Counted from the stretch's first letter, positions 9,663 to 19,138 are shown. The stretch: 64,000 bases of DNA from Clostridium rectalis (GCF_900626095.1 NZ_UYZZ01000008.1:85081-149080); one strand, 5' to 3'. A program made the numbers and translations. Notes: generated by a model not told the origin, from the sequence alone.

Positions 9663-9710
9663 ATACTATATATTGTGTATGTATTTTTCATATACCACTA
9701 TATATCCTAA
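9663..9710 (+). promoter_or_regulatory. Two candidate NrdR boxes upstream of nrdJ
   Basis: ATACTATATATTGTGT (9663-9678) matches the known NrdR consensus ACACTATATATAGTGT at 14 of 16 positions by eye. A second, half-degenerate copy keeping CCACTATATAT starts at 9695. The conserved CTATATAT cores are 32 bp apart, three helical turns, which is the classic NrdR arrangement. They lie 74-121 bp before the nrdJ start. The rest of the 340-base gap is AT-rich, and no cobalamin riboswitch was recognised. Confidence 0.6.
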
Positions 9711-9783
9711 AAATCAACTCTTTTATATTTACTGAAAATATTGTATACTAGAAAGGTATTGTTTTGTACAAGGAGGATTTAAT

Positions 9784-12700
9784 ATGGACTTTTTAAAAAA
9801 TATAACTTCTATACATAATTTAATTAAAAGATACTATACAAAAGAATTAGAAAAAAATAAAAACCTAACAGTTTATGATTTATTTAAATGGAAAAAGGTT
9901 GATGTATTTTTAAAAGATCATAAAACTGGGAAAGTTCTAGTGGATATGAAGGATTTAGAATTTCCAGATAATTATTCTCAAAACGCCTGTGATATTATAG
10001 CTTCCAAATATTTTAGAAAAACAGGAATTCCAAATGAGTATGGTTATGAAAATAGCATGAAAATGGTTGCCCATAGAATGGTAAATTTTTGGACTCAGGC
10101 CTTATTAGATGAAAAAATAATAAAATCCGAGGAGGAAAAACAAGTATTTTATGATGAAATGGTTTTTGCCCTGCTTTCTCAAATGTACGCTCCAAACTCC
10201 CCTCAGTGGTTTAATACAGGCCTTGCCCTTTCGTATAATATAAAGGGGAATAAACAGGGAAATTACTATTTCGATGAATCCTTAAATAAAGTAGTAGAAA
10301 GTATAGATAACTATTCAAAAACTCAAGCTTCAGCTTGTTTCATATTATCAATTGAAGATAAACTTTTAGGACCTCACTCCATATCTGAGCACTATGTTAC
10401 TGAAACAAAACTATTTAAAGGAGGTTCTGGCACTGGTACTAATTTTTCTTCTATAAGGGCTATAGGCGAAAAACTATCTGGAGGAGGAGTTTCTTCTGGA
10501 CTTATGAGTTTTCTAAAGGGGCTTGATAGAAATGCAGGGGCTATAAAATCAGGTGGTACAACAAGACGTGCTGCTAAAATGGTTTGTCTTGATGTAGACC
10601 ACCCTGAAATAATGGATTTTATAACTTGGAAAGCTAAAGAAGAATCTAAGGTTAGAGCTTTAGGTAAAATGGGATATGATACAGATATTGATGGGGAAGC
10701 ATATGAAACAGTGTCCGGTCAAAACAGTAATAATTCAATAAGGTTTTCAAATGATTTTATGAAAAAGGTTGAAAATTTATCTAATGATCCTAATGCCACA
10801 ATAAATCTTTTAGGTCGTGTAGATAAAAACCTAAATAAAAAAATTAAAGTAAAAACTTTATGGGATACTTTTAATAATTCCGCTTGGCAATGTGCTGATC
10901 CAGCTCCACAGTTTTCGGATACTTTTAATGCATGGCACACTTGTCCTGTTGGCGAAGATGGACTATTAAATAATAAATATAATAAAATAAATTCTACAAA
11001 TCCTTGTGGTGAATATGCCTTTTTAGATAATACATCTTGTAACCTTGCTTCTATAAATATATATAAATTCTACAACCACAAAGAAAAAAATATAGATCTT
11101 TTGGGATATACTCATGTTGTAGGTCTTGTACAATTAATTTTAGAATCTTCCATACATTGGGGGCAATTTCCTACTAAAGATATTGCAAGAAGAACCTATT
11201 TATTTAGAACCACCGGTCTTGGAATAAGTAATTTAGCTTCACTGCTGATGGTTATTGGATATCCATATGATTCTAAAGAAGCTAGAAATCTATCTGCTGC
11301 TTTAATAGGAATACTTACGGGTTATTCTTACTATGTATCATCTTTAATGGCAAAAGAAATCGGAACTTTCCCAAAATACAATATTAATAAAAAACATATG
11401 CTAAAAGTTATAAGAAATCATTGCAAAGTGGCTGGAACTTTAACTGATTCACCTTATGAAGATTTAGATTATAAACCAGTGGAAGTTGATCATTGTATAT
11501 TAGATAAAATAGAGTTTAAAGACATAAGTAACCTGCTTAAAGAATGCTGGCATAAAGCTTTAGAAAGCGGAGAAAAATTTGGATATAGAAATGCCCAAGT
11601 TTCCGTAATAGCTCCTACAGGTACTATATCATTTGCTATGGACTGTGGCTCTACCTCTATAGAACCATTTTTTAGTCATATAGCTTATAAAAAGCTGTCT
11701 GGCGGCGGTATGATGACGGTTATAAATCCAATTATAAAAATTGCTTTAAAGAATCTTGGTTATACCAAAAATCAAATTCTAGATATATTAGAATATGTAC
11801 TACAAAAAGAAACTGTAGAAAGCAATGGTTTTAAATATGAAAAAGTAATAGATGGCAAATTAGAAGGGGCCCCACATATAAAAGATGAACATTTAGCTAT
11901 ATTTGATACCGCCAATAAATGTGGCAGCGGTAAAAGATATATAGAACCACTTGGTCATGTTTATATGGTTGCAGCTATAACCCCTTTAATATCCGGAGCT
12001 ATATCTAAAACAGTAAATCTTCCAAAAACTGCCTCAGTTAAAGACTTTGAAGATGTTATTAAAACCTCTTGGAAGTTAGGAATAAAGGGGATCACATTAT
12101 ATAGAGATGGCTCTAAAGCAAGTCAACCTTTAAATACAACTTTAAGCTCAGAAAAAGATTTAAAATTAGAGGATTTAACTTATAGTCAGCTTTTAGATAA
12201 AACCAAAGAACTTCAAAAAGGTATTACTTATTCAAAACGTGAAAAACCAATTGGAATCAGAAGAGGAACTACTCACCCTGCTCAAATTAGTGATGTTAAA
12301 ATTTATACTACAGTAAATAGAAGAGAAAATGGAGAAATATCAGAAATATATATAACCACAGATAGAGAAGGTACTATAATAATGGGACTTTTAAATTCTC
12401 TTTCAAAATCTATTTCAGTTATGCTCCAATATCATGTACCACCACAGGATATTTCAAGAATGCTGAGAGGTCAAAAATACGAGCCTTATGGATTTGTACA
12501 AAAACATCCGTATATAAAATATGTAACATCTATCTCAGATTTAATAAGTAAAGTAATTGATATTGAACTTGGTGATTTTTTAAGATGCCAAGTTAAACCA
12601 GAAAATTATGATAGATTTACAAATAAACAAAGTATATTATATACATCTGATATCTTAAAAGATCAAATAGTTACAGATAAATTAGAGGAAGTAGAAAATT

Positions 12701-12855
12701 CAAATGAAGAAATTCATGAAAGTTTCCGCGGTGAAAAAATAATAGGACATAGAGTTTATGAAACCTGTTGTCCTAATTGTTCAAGTACAAGAATGGTTCA
12801 AAACGGAACTTGTATGGTTTGTTTAGATTGCGGTTCAACTACAGGATGCAGCTAA
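9784..12855 (+). CDS. nrdJ: Adenosylcobalamin-dependent (class II) ribonucleotide reductase
   Basis: A 1023-residue vitamin B12-dependent ribonucleoside reductase, which makes deoxyribonucleotides with or without oxygen. Visible are SPQWFNTGL near the N-terminus, GGSGTGTNFSSIR and GGTTRRAAKM in the barrel, NPCGEYAFLDNTSCNLASIN with active-site cysteines, and APTGTISF near residue 615. The C-terminal tail CCPNCSSTRMVQNGTC...CLDCGSTTGCS is a cysteine-rich zinc/redox module that regenerates the active-site disulfide. No NrdA/B genes are nearby. ATG start with AAGGAGG upstream. Upstream NrdR-like boxes suggest repression by NrdR. Full length for the family. Confidence 0.97.
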   Translation: MDFLKNITSIHNLIKRYYTKELEKNKNLTVYDLFKWKKVDVFLKDHKTGKVLVDMKDLEFPDNYSQNACDIIASKYFRKTGIPNEYGYENSMKMVAHRMVNFWTQALLDEKIIKSEEEKQVFYDEMVFALLSQMYAPNSPQWFNTGLALSYNIKGNKQGNYYFDESLNKVVESIDNYSKTQASACFILSIEDKLLGPHSISEHYVTETKLFKGGSGTGTNFSSIRAIGEKLSGGGVSSGLMSFLKGLDRNAGAIKSGGTTRRAAKMVCLDVDHPEIMDFITWKAKEESKVRALGKMGYDTDIDGEAYETVSGQNSNNSIRFSNDFMKKVENLSNDPNATINLLGRVDKNLNKKIKVKTLWDTFNNSAWQCADPAPQFSDTFNAWHTCPVGEDGLLNNKYNKINSTNPCGEYAFLDNTSCNLASINIYKFYNHKEKNIDLLGYTHVVGLVQLILESSIHWGQFPTKDIARRTYLFRTTGLGISNLASLLMVIGYPYDSKEARNLSAALIGILTGYSYYVSSLMAKEIGTFPKYNINKKHMLKVIRNHCKVAGTLTDSPYEDLDYKPVEVDHCILDKIEFKDISNLLKECWHKALESGEKFGYRNAQVSVIAPTGTISFAMDCGSTSIEPFFSHIAYKKLSGGGMMTVINPIIKIALKNLGYTKNQILDILEYVLQKETVESNGFKYEKVIDGKLEGAPHIKDEHLAIFDTANKCGSGKRYIEPLGHVYMVAAITPLISGAISKTVNLPKTASVKDFEDVIKTSWKLGIKGITLYRDGSKASQPLNTTLSSEKDLKLEDLTYSQLLDKTKELQKGITYSKREKPIGIRRGTTHPAQISDVKIYTTVNRRENGEISEIYITTDREGTIIMGLLNSLSKSISVMLQYHVPPQDISRMLRGQKYEPYGFVQKHPYIKYVTSISDLISKVIDIELGDFLRCQVKPENYDRFTNKQSILYTSDILKDQIVTDKLEEVENSNEEIHESFRGEKIIGHRVYETCCPNCSSTRMVQNGTCMVCLDCGSTTGCS

Positions 12856-12930
12856 ACCTTAATAAAAGTTAATCATTTATAATTTTTTAAGAGTTTAAAA
12901 CTCCCTATTTAATATAGTAATTATAAAAAG

Positions 12931-12964
12931 TGTGTGTATTAATAAAGAATACACACATTTTTTG
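12931..12964 (+). terminator. Terminator after nrdJ
   Basis: TGTGTGTATT (12931-12940) pairs perfectly with AATACACACA (12948-12957), followed by a T-rich run. Confidence 0.9.
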
Positions 12965-13124
12965 GATTTAACTTAAAAAATCTTCTTTATATTATCTTTC
13001 CCTAATAAAGCTTAATAATAGAACAATACCAAATATTGTTTGTTGACATCATTTCTTCTTTGCAATAAAATAATTTGCATGGAAACTAATTGTTAATTAA
13101 AAAAGTAATTTGGAGGATAATAAT

Positions 13125-13556
13125 ATGAAATATAATTCTTTTGAAATAGCCATGCTCATAAAAGAAATATATGCAAGTACTATGCAAATAGTTAGTAATA
13201 ATTTGAAAAATAGTGGTTTCACTCACCAACAAATTATGGTAATTAAATTAATTGCACATAATAGACAAGTTAATATATCTCAACTATGCAATGAAATGTC
13301 ATTAGCTAAAGGAACTGTATCTGGTATAGTAAAAAGATTAGAACATTCTGGCTATGTAACAAAAATAAAAGATACAAATGATAAACGAAATACCTATGTC
13401 ACTTTTTCAGATAAAGGGTTAATATTTGCAAAAGAATTTAGAGAGGAAATTAATAAAAGTTTTGATAAGATTTTTAGTAACTTTACTGATGAAGAAATTA
13501 TAGATCTTAAAAACAACTTATTAAAAACAAGAGATAAAATAAAAGGAGAAGATTAA
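13125..13556 (+). CDS. MarR family transcriptional regulator
   Basis: A 143-residue winged-helix regulator of the MarR type. The core VNISQLCNEMSLAKGTVSGIVKRLEHSGYVTKIKDTNDKRNTYV carries the recognition helix and the DxRxxx-like wing (DTNDKRNTYV). The ATG at 13125 is chosen because TGGAGGAT lies 7-8 bases upstream; an in-frame TTG at 13110 would overlap that ribosome site. The next gene begins one base after the stop, so the two form an operon and the regulator may control the HsmA-like membrane protein. Confidence 0.9.
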   Translation: MKYNSFEIAMLIKEIYASTMQIVSNNLKNSGFTHQQIMVIKLIAHNRQVNISQLCNEMSLAKGTVSGIVKRLEHSGYVTKIKDTNDKRNTYVTFSDKGLIFAKEFREEINKSFDKIFSNFTDEEIIDLKNNLLKTRDKIKGED

Positions 13557-13557
13557 T

Positions 13558-13950
13558 ATGAGTGAAGATTTAATTTTAGCAATAGTTTTAATAACCTTAG
13601 CTCTAGTGTTTTATACTATAGGAGTATGGTCCGAAAGAAGATCTAATACATTAAAAATTTGGCATACTGTAACTTTCTGGGTAGGATTAATTTTTGATAC
13701 CACAGGCACATTGACTATGGAAAAAATAGCAAACTCAAATAGTGTGACAATTTCCCATGCTCAACTTGCCATACATGGACTAACTGGAACCTTAGCTATT
13801 ATTTTAATGCTTTTTCATGCATTATGGGCAACTTGGGTATTGTATAAAAAAGATGAGAATAAAAAAGCTACTTTCCATAAATTTAGTATAACAGTGTGGT
13901 TTATTTGGTTAATACCTTACCTTGTTGGAATGATTATAGGAATGTCTTAA
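13558..13950 (+). CDS. HsmA-like small membrane protein (TIGR03987 type)
   Basis: A 130-residue integral membrane protein with four hydrophobic segments (about 3-21, 38-55, 68-95, 105-128). Conserved-looking histidines occur at the segment ends (LKIWHTVTFW, ISHAQLAIHGLTG, LFHALWATW, ATFHKFS), which could bind heme or metal; that is inference. It matches my recollection of the HsmA family, whose function is not firmly known. It starts one base after the marR stop, so the two are translationally linked. Confidence 0.7.
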   Translation: MSEDLILAIVLITLALVFYTIGVWSERRSNTLKIWHTVTFWVGLIFDTTGTLTMEKIANSNSVTISHAQLAIHGLTGTLAIILMLFHALWATWVLYKKDENKKATFHKFSITVWFIWLIPYLVGMIIGMS

Positions 13951-13959
13951 TCTATTTAA

Positions 13960-14003
13960 TAAGATATTGGATATGTTTATCTGTAAACATATCCAATATC
14001 TTA
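13960..14003. terminator. 20-bp perfect hairpin between convergent genes
   Basis: Positions 13960-13979 and 13984-14003 are perfect 20-base complements around a 4-base loop. The hairpin ends one base before the stop codon of the minus-strand gene at 14004. It is probably a shared bidirectional transcription stop, although clear T runs are absent. Confidence 0.7.
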
Positions 14004-16019
14004 CTAAACTTCTAATAAAAGTAGTAGTAAAAATTTCTTAAACTTCTTTCTTATTTCATCTGGGTTTGTTATTTCACTTTCAGAATAAATAGCCATTATA
14101 TCGTCTACATAAATACTACCTTTCGTCATTGGGCCCTTATCTCCTGAGTTTACTGATAGTATTCGTATTCCTTGATTTTTATCAATGCTTAACTCATTTA
14201 TTGCGCTAGATGGTATTTCAACCTTTACATATTTCCACCCTATCCAATCTATACCATTTTCATTTGTTATATTCATGTTTTTAGTGTTTCCCCTACTATC
14301 TACTACAGCCATCCTTAGCCAATACCCTTTTGACTCATTTGTACCATAAATCCACATTCCTATATTTTTAGGCATCCCTTGAAGATTTAAAACTTCACCT
14401 GGTGCAGCATATACCCCTAATGTAGACTTTTTATTACCCTTAGTAAAATCAAAATTTATCTTTAATGAACGGTCTCCAGATTTCACAGGCTCTTTTCCCT
14501 TTAAAGCTATGCTAAGGGAACCTTTCTCTCCCCTTGATGCAGTGTTTATATACCATTTGCCTATACCCTTTTCAAAATCTTCTACAATCACATCTCCTTG
14601 TCCTACATTTATATTTATACTGGCTGATATATTATTATTTTTAATTTTTGCCACAATTTTGTCATTAACATTATTATTTACCACATATAAAACTCCATCC
14701 TCATCTACGCACCCTATTCTTTCAGGGACATTAAAAATAATATCTCCCTTTTTCCATATAACATCTCTACCATCATAACGCACTATAGGGCTCAATTTTT
14801 TTTTAGATTTCTTTTTTATACTTAATGTACTACTTTCAAAATATATTTCGTTAGGAGTAGTAATCTCAACATATGTACTTCCCACCTCTACTCCATTATA
14901 AATTAATTTAACAGTAAATTGACCTTCTTTTCCACTAGAAATAAATATTCCTTTTTCATCAATAGTTCCAAAGGAATTATCAGATATTAACCATTTCAAC
15001 CCTTCCTGTGGAATAGGTACTATATCTCCTGATAAATCCTTCCCTTTTACAGAAAAATTTATCTTAGAATTTGGAGTAAAACTTTTATCATAGGGCTCTA
15101 TATAAGCAGATTTAAATTTGCCATCAGACTTCACTTTTGATTCAATAAGCCATGAATTGGCCACTGCCCTTTCACTACCATCTGAAGGTTTATTCTTCAC
15201 TTGTAAATTATTATTTCCCGGGACTTTTGATACAAAAGTAGATGATCCTCCCCCATCTAAATTTAATGCATCTACAACCCCTAATCCTATCATAAACTCT
15301 GCTAAATCATTCATGGATATGCCTGCTGAATAAGGTTCCTGTCTTCCATCAATAGTAACGAATATAACCTTACCATCTCTTTTTATTCCCACTGCAGTTC
15401 TAGGTTCCTTATTTCCTCCGGTTTTAGGTGTTTCATTAACTTTACCATTCTTTACTAAAATAGCATTTCCACCTAAAGCTTCCATTAAATTTCCCTTAAC
15501 ACTATTATAATTAGAAATATCTCCTATTATAGGAGTGTTATCTTTACATATACCAAAAAATCTTGTATATGTCTTATCCTTTATTTTTTTAATTACCTTA
15601 CCATCTTTATAAACTATGCCAATAGGCTGTCCAGTACTCATATCATAAAAATCCGCATTAACACCTGCAACTATCTTCTTATTAGAAACTATATATGCCT
15701 TTGCTTGATTTTTAACTGTTTGCTTTCCCCATACTTGTCCATCCCCGGAAGTACCAGCTTTTATACTAACTTTAGGATATTTAGTGTCCACCTCAAGTAA
15801 AAAACTTTCCACCCTTTTCCCTTCATTATCCTCAAAGGTATATCTTTTTTCAATTACTCCTGGTGCTACCTGTACTTTATACTCATTTATTGGTTTTGAT
15901 ATAATTTTTGATTTTATATCAAATTCTCCTAGGGCATGCGCCTTTTCACAATTTAAAAAGCTTGAAACTAAAATTCCGAAGATAATACTTATTATAATCT
16001 TTTTCTTATCATGCCTCAT
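14004..16019 (-). CDS. Secreted phosphodiester glycosidase-family (NAGPA-like) protein
   Basis: A 671-residue exported protein. A signal peptide covers about residues 1-30 (KKIIISIIFGILVSSFLN...AHA). The central part holds the phosphodiester glycosidase (NAGPA, PF09992) domain: VNADFYDMSTGQPIG, then RTAVGIKRDGKVIFVTIDGR and the signature VVDALNLDGGGSSTF. The C-terminal half looks like beta-rich accessory domains, including a carbohydrate-binding-like stretch (VEDFEKGIGKWYI onward). It probably acts on a surface or extracellular polysaccharide linkage; the substrate is unknown. The ATG at 16019 is chosen because GGAGGA lies about 9 bases upstream; the GTG three codons earlier would abut that site. 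The tail FLLLLLLEV is unusual. Confidence 0.85.
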   Translation of the reverse strand: MRHDKKKIIISIIFGILVSSFLNCEKAHALGEFDIKSKIISKPINEYKVQVAPGVIEKRYTFEDNEGKRVESFLLEVDTKYPKVSIKAGTSGDGQVWGKQTVKNQAKAYIVSNKKIVAGVNADFYDMSTGQPIGIVYKDGKVIKKIKDKTYTRFFGICKDNTPIIGDISNYNSVKGNLMEALGGNAILVKNGKVNETPKTGGNKEPRTAVGIKRDGKVIFVTIDGRQEPYSAGISMNDLAEFMIGLGVVDALNLDGGGSSTFVSKVPGNNNLQVKNKPSDGSERAVANSWLIESKVKSDGKFKSAYIEPYDKSFTPNSKINFSVKGKDLSGDIVPIPQEGLKWLISDNSFGTIDEKGIFISSGKEGQFTVKLIYNGVEVGSTYVEITTPNEIYFESSTLSIKKKSKKKLSPIVRYDGRDVIWKKGDIIFNVPERIGCVDEDGVLYVVNNNVNDKIVAKIKNNNISASININVGQGDVIVEDFEKGIGKWYINTASRGEKGSLSIALKGKEPVKSGDRSLKINFDFTKGNKKSTLGVYAAPGEVLNLQGMPKNIGMWIYGTNESKGYWLRMAVVDSRGNTKNMNITNENGIDWIGWKYVKVEIPSSAINELSIDKNQGIRILSVNSGDKGPMTKGSIYVDDIMAIYSESEITNPDEIRKKFKKFLLLLLLEV

Positions 16020-16176
16020 TAACTCCACTCCTCCACAAACTATTAAACTTTATACCCATATAGTAGCATATATTATAATTTATGTTAATAAAAACTTAAA
16101 TAAAAATAATTGATATTATCTCCTTAAAATAAGACAATATCAATTATTTATCTTAACATTACTCTTTATAAATGCT

Positions 16177-16404
16177 TTACTCTATGTTATCCGGTAATAA
16201 TAAAAAGTTTAAATTCTTTAATGCATTTTTACAAGAAATATCCCTTGCAATATCCTTTGCTTCACTTAAGTCTCTAGCTTTAAATGTAAAATGTCCACCT
16301 TCTTTATTATAAAATCCTCCCCCAATTAGATACTTTGAAGTGATTTCATTTAAATTTTTCCCTTCTGCATTATAATATATCTTTATAAACAATTTATTAT
16401 CCAT
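16177..16404 (-). CDS. Hypothetical protein, 75 aa
   Basis: Not recognised. A soluble, mixed-charge protein with a likely strand at the start (KLFIKIYYNAEG) and a central KEGGHFTFKARDLSEAKDIARDI, which looks like a beta-strand followed by an amphipathic helix. ATG at 16404 is preceded by GGGAGG at good spacing; the longer frame from 16419 would read through that ribosome site. It stands alone between the NAGPA-like and PfpI genes. Real coding is likely; function unknown. Confidence 0.65.
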   Translation of the reverse strand: MDNKLFIKIYYNAEGKNLNEITSKYLIGGGFYNKEGGHFTFKARDLSEAKDIARDISCKNALKNLNFLLLPDNIE

Positions 16405-16584
16405 AAAATTGCCTCCCAACTTATTAACATTAGTACATTAATAAATATACTAAGCTTGTACTTAATATATGACTAAAATTATGTGGGAAATTATAAAATT
16501 TTATCCATTTATTTTAATTAAGTATGCTAATAAAAAATAGGTAGTTTTTATCACTACCTAATTTTATATATAATTACTTAATAT

Positions 16585-17106
16585 TTAGTTACTTAAATAC
16601 TTTATTATCTCTCTCATAAATGCTGGTAAATCCTTCGGAGTTCTAGAAGTAATTAAATTTCTATCTACTACAACCTCTTTATCAACATACTCTGCTCCTG
16701 CATTTTTAATATCATCTATAATGGCATTTACACAGGTCATTCTAAACCCTTTTAAAATACCCGCGGAAATAAATACCCAACCACCGTGACATATAGTTGC
16801 AATGAGTTTACCCTGAGCCATAAAATCCCTAACTAATCTTTTTACACTTTCATATCTTCTAAGCTTATCTGGTGCCCAACCTCCTGGTACTAAAAGCACA
16901 TCAAATTCTTTAGCTGAAATTTCATCTACGTTTTTATCTATATTCACTGTAGTTTTATACTTTCCTGTATATAATTTACTTGATCCACTGCCTACAATTA
17001 CAACCTCACAACCATCTTCTCTAAGCCTTAACACTGGATACCAAAGTTCTAAATCATCATAGTTCTCCTCTGCAAGCATTATTGCCCTTTTTCCCTTAAG
17101 TTTCAT
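16585..17106 (-). CDS. DJ-1/PfpI family protein (YhbO-like)
   Basis: A 173-residue DJ-1/PfpI superfamily protein. It has the N-terminal conserved acid region AEENYDDLELWYP, VLLVPGGWAPDKLRR in the middle and the nucleophile elbow ATICHGGWVFISAG, with catalytic cysteine then histidine. The family includes intracellular proteases and protein/nucleotide deglycases repairing glyoxal damage; sequence alone does not separate these. The ATG at 17106 is preferred because AAAGGGTGA lies about 9 bases upstream; an ATG at 17115 would be too close to it. Confidence 0.88.
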   Translation of the reverse strand: MKLKGKRAIMLAEENYDDLELWYPVLRLREDGCEVVIVGSGSSKLYTGKYKTTVNIDKNVDEISAKEFDVLLVPGGWAPDKLRRYESVKRLVRDFMAQGKLIATICHGGWVFISAGILKGFRMTCVNAIIDDIKNAGAEYVDKEVVVDRNLITSRTPKDLPAFMREIIKYLSN

Positions 17107-17184
17107 ATAGCACATTCACCCTTTCAATAATGTTTTTCCATTGTTTATTTACTTAAATATATTGATTATATTCATTTTTAAACA

Positions 17185-18006
17185 TTATTTTGAAAAATAT
17201 CTATTTAGCTTAGAAATCCTAGAATAAGCCTTTTCTAAAAACTCTTTTGGATTTTTAAACTTATCTTGTTCACCTTTTACAACTTCTAAACATAAACTTT
17301 CTTTAAATGACCTTAGCGGAAAAGTATCTTTTATTTCTTTCCATTCTATAATCCCATCAAAAGGAACCCAATGTCTATCATTATCCCCATCATTGTCAGA
17401 TATATGTGTTGCAAATAATTTATTTGGATATAATTTTAATAAATTAGTATACTCATTAAACCATGATTTGCATATATTGAAATGGGATGTATCAAAACAC
17501 AACCCTAGATTATCAGAGTGTATATTTGATAAAATATAATTGACTATAAAACTACTATCAGTATTTTCAATAGCCAACTTTATATTATTTTTCTCAGCAG
17601 CTTTTACTATTTTTTCAACGCACTCTAAACCAGAATCATTTGGCTTTTTTATTTTACAAAGTTCAGTTACATGCATAACCATAGTATCAATATTATACTT
17701 TTTACAATCTTCAATCCATCTTATATTATTTTCTACAAACTTCTTTTTTGCATCTTTATCCTTTCCCCAAATATCATTACATCCACAAAAAGGAGCATGT
17801 ATATTTTCAAATTTCAACCCAAAATCTTCTACCATCTTAGGCATATCTTCCTTTTTAATAACTTTATCTCCTAGCTCATCTTCCCACCATATAATAACTG
17901 AATCAAACCCCACCTCTTTTATTAACTTTAATCTTTCTGGAAGTGGCATCATATACCCAAACCATGAAAATATTCCTACGTCAAAAACACCATCCCTATT
18001 ACTCAT
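17185..18006 (-). CDS. Sugar phosphate isomerase/epimerase family TIM-barrel protein
   Basis: A 273-residue protein of the xylose isomerase-like TIM barrel / AP endonuclease 2 superfamily. Features: FENIHAPFCG near residue 70, MVMHVTE, LAIENTDSSF with the conserved glutamate, LGLCFDTSHFNI with Asp and His metal ligands, ATHISDNDGDNDRHWVPFDG, and a late LEVVKGE glutamate. The metal-binding set appears complete, so it is probably an active isomerase or epimerase, or an endonuclease-like hydrolase. No sugar-use genes adjoin it, so the substrate is open. ATG start. Confidence 0.82.
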   Translation of the reverse strand: MSNRDGVFDVGIFSWFGYMMPLPERLKLIKEVGFDSVIIWWEDELGDKVIKKEDMPKMVEDFGLKFENIHAPFCGCNDIWGKDKDAKKKFVENNIRWIEDCKKYNIDTMVMHVTELCKIKKPNDSGLECVEKIVKAAEKNNIKLAIENTDSSFIVNYILSNIHSDNLGLCFDTSHFNICKSWFNEYTNLLKLYPNKLFATHISDNDGDNDRHWVPFDGIIEWKEIKDTFPLRSFKESLCLEVVKGEQDKFKNPKEFLEKAYSRISKLNRYFSK

Positions 18007-18119
18007 TTTTATTAACCATCCTTCTATAATTTTATTCTCTAAATACTACTTTAAACAATTATTTTTTATATTTTTAATTTTACATTTATATCTTTCCTAA
18101 TAAATTATTTATTTTTAAC

Positions 18120-19058
18120 TTATTTTAAAGTATCTTTAATTACTCTTTCTGCATTTTTATTTAATATTTTTTCTATTTCACCCTGAGAAAAACTGTTTTT
18201 TTCCAAAGAAATAACTAATTTATCCATTTCTCCAAAATCCTTTATTTCTACTTCATTACCTATTCCATCGAAATCTGTACCAATAGCTATACAATCAATT
18301 CCTCCCACATTTTTAATATGTTTTATATGAGTAATCATATCCTCTATTTTACTTACTTTACTATTACCTAAAAAGTTACTTGAAAAGTTTATCCCCATAA
18401 CTCCACCACTTTCTGATAATATTTTTATCATATGATCTGTTAAATTCCTCGGATGATTTTTAATAAATCTAGCATCTGAATGAGATGCTACAAAAGGTTT
18501 GTTTGAATACTTGGCTACATCATAAAATCCTTCATCTGAAAGATGTGAAACATCTATTATCATGCCAAGTTTATTCATTTTTTCAACTACTTCTATCCCA
18601 AATTCAGTTAATCCATTTTTCATATAATTCTCTTGAGTATTTGGATATCCTATTTCATTGGGGTAATTCCAAGTTAAAGTTATAAGTCTCACCCCTAAAT
18701 CATAGAATTTTTCTAAGTTTTCTATATTTCCTTCTAGTGCAGCACCTTCTTCTATAGTTAAAAATGCCGATATCTTATCTTGCAAAAAATTTTCATTCAT
18801 TTCATTATAGTTTTTAGCCAAAGAAATATAATCTTTATTTTTATGAATTTCAATTAAAAATTTATCTACCATACTATAAAATCTTTTTAATACATTACTA
18901 TGTTCTGATTTATCAATGAACATTGCAAAAAACTGTGCTTTAGAATTTGCTTTCTTTAATTTTTTTAAATCTATAGATATATTATTTTCCCTTAAGCCAA
19001 TACTCTCATCTGCCATTAATTTATAAATAGTGTCACAATGCATATCTATTATACTCAT
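18120..19058 (-). CDS. Membrane dipeptidase family M19 (renal dipeptidase-like)
   Basis: A 312-residue zinc dipeptidase. It has DMHCDT near the N-terminus (His and Asp ligands), FLTIEEGAALEG with the bridging glutamate, IIDVSHLSDEGF, KPFVASHSDARFIKNHPRNL and IGTDFDGIG, all M19 hallmarks. M19 enzymes hydrolyse dipeptides and often accept D-amino acids at the C-terminal position. ATG at 19058 is chosen since AAAGG lies 5 bases upstream and MSIIDMHCDT then starts as in other members; the longer GTG frame from 19112 overlaps a candidate leader ORF. Lone gene in this window. Confidence 0.88.
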   Translation of the reverse strand: MSIIDMHCDTIYKLMADESIGLRENNISIDLKKLKKANSKAQFFAMFIDKSEHSNVLKRFYSMVDKFLIEIHKNKDYISLAKNYNEMNENFLQDKISAFLTIEEGAALEGNIENLEKFYDLGVRLITLTWNYPNEIGYPNTQENYMKNGLTEFGIEVVEKMNKLGMIIDVSHLSDEGFYDVAKYSNKPFVASHSDARFIKNHPRNLTDHMIKILSESGGVMGINFSSNFLGNSKVSKIEDMITHIKHIKNVGGIDCIAIGTDFDGIGNEVEIKDFGEMDKLVISLEKNSFSQGEIEKILNKNAERVIKDTLK

Positions 19059-19069
19059 AAAAACCTTTA

Positions 19070-19102
19070 ATGAGATTATTCCCCTTTTAAAACTAATCTC
19101 AT
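19070..19102 (-). promoter_or_regulatory. Possible leader peptide with stem-loop before the dipeptidase gene
   Basis: On the minus strand AGGGGGTGA is followed 6 bases later by ATG (19102) and an 8-codon frame, MRLVLKGE, stopping at 19076. The same bases form an inverted repeat: ATGAGATTA (19070-19078) and TAATCTCAT (19094-19102). The strongest ribosome site of the leader thus drives the tiny frame and not the dipeptidase, suggesting translational coupling or attenuation. Inference only. Confidence 0.35.
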
Positions 19103-19138
19103 TAAAATTCACCCCCTTTTTATATCTTTATATTATTT

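Noticed and set aside
9444..9783. Possible cobalamin riboswitch before the B12-dependent reductase
   Set aside because: No B12-box or associated stem elements could be found in this AT-rich stretch; only NrdR-like boxes were seen.
15118..16113. Plus-strand frames opposite the NAGPA-like gene
   Set aside because: They lack ribosome sites and any family likeness and mirror a clearly coding minus strand.
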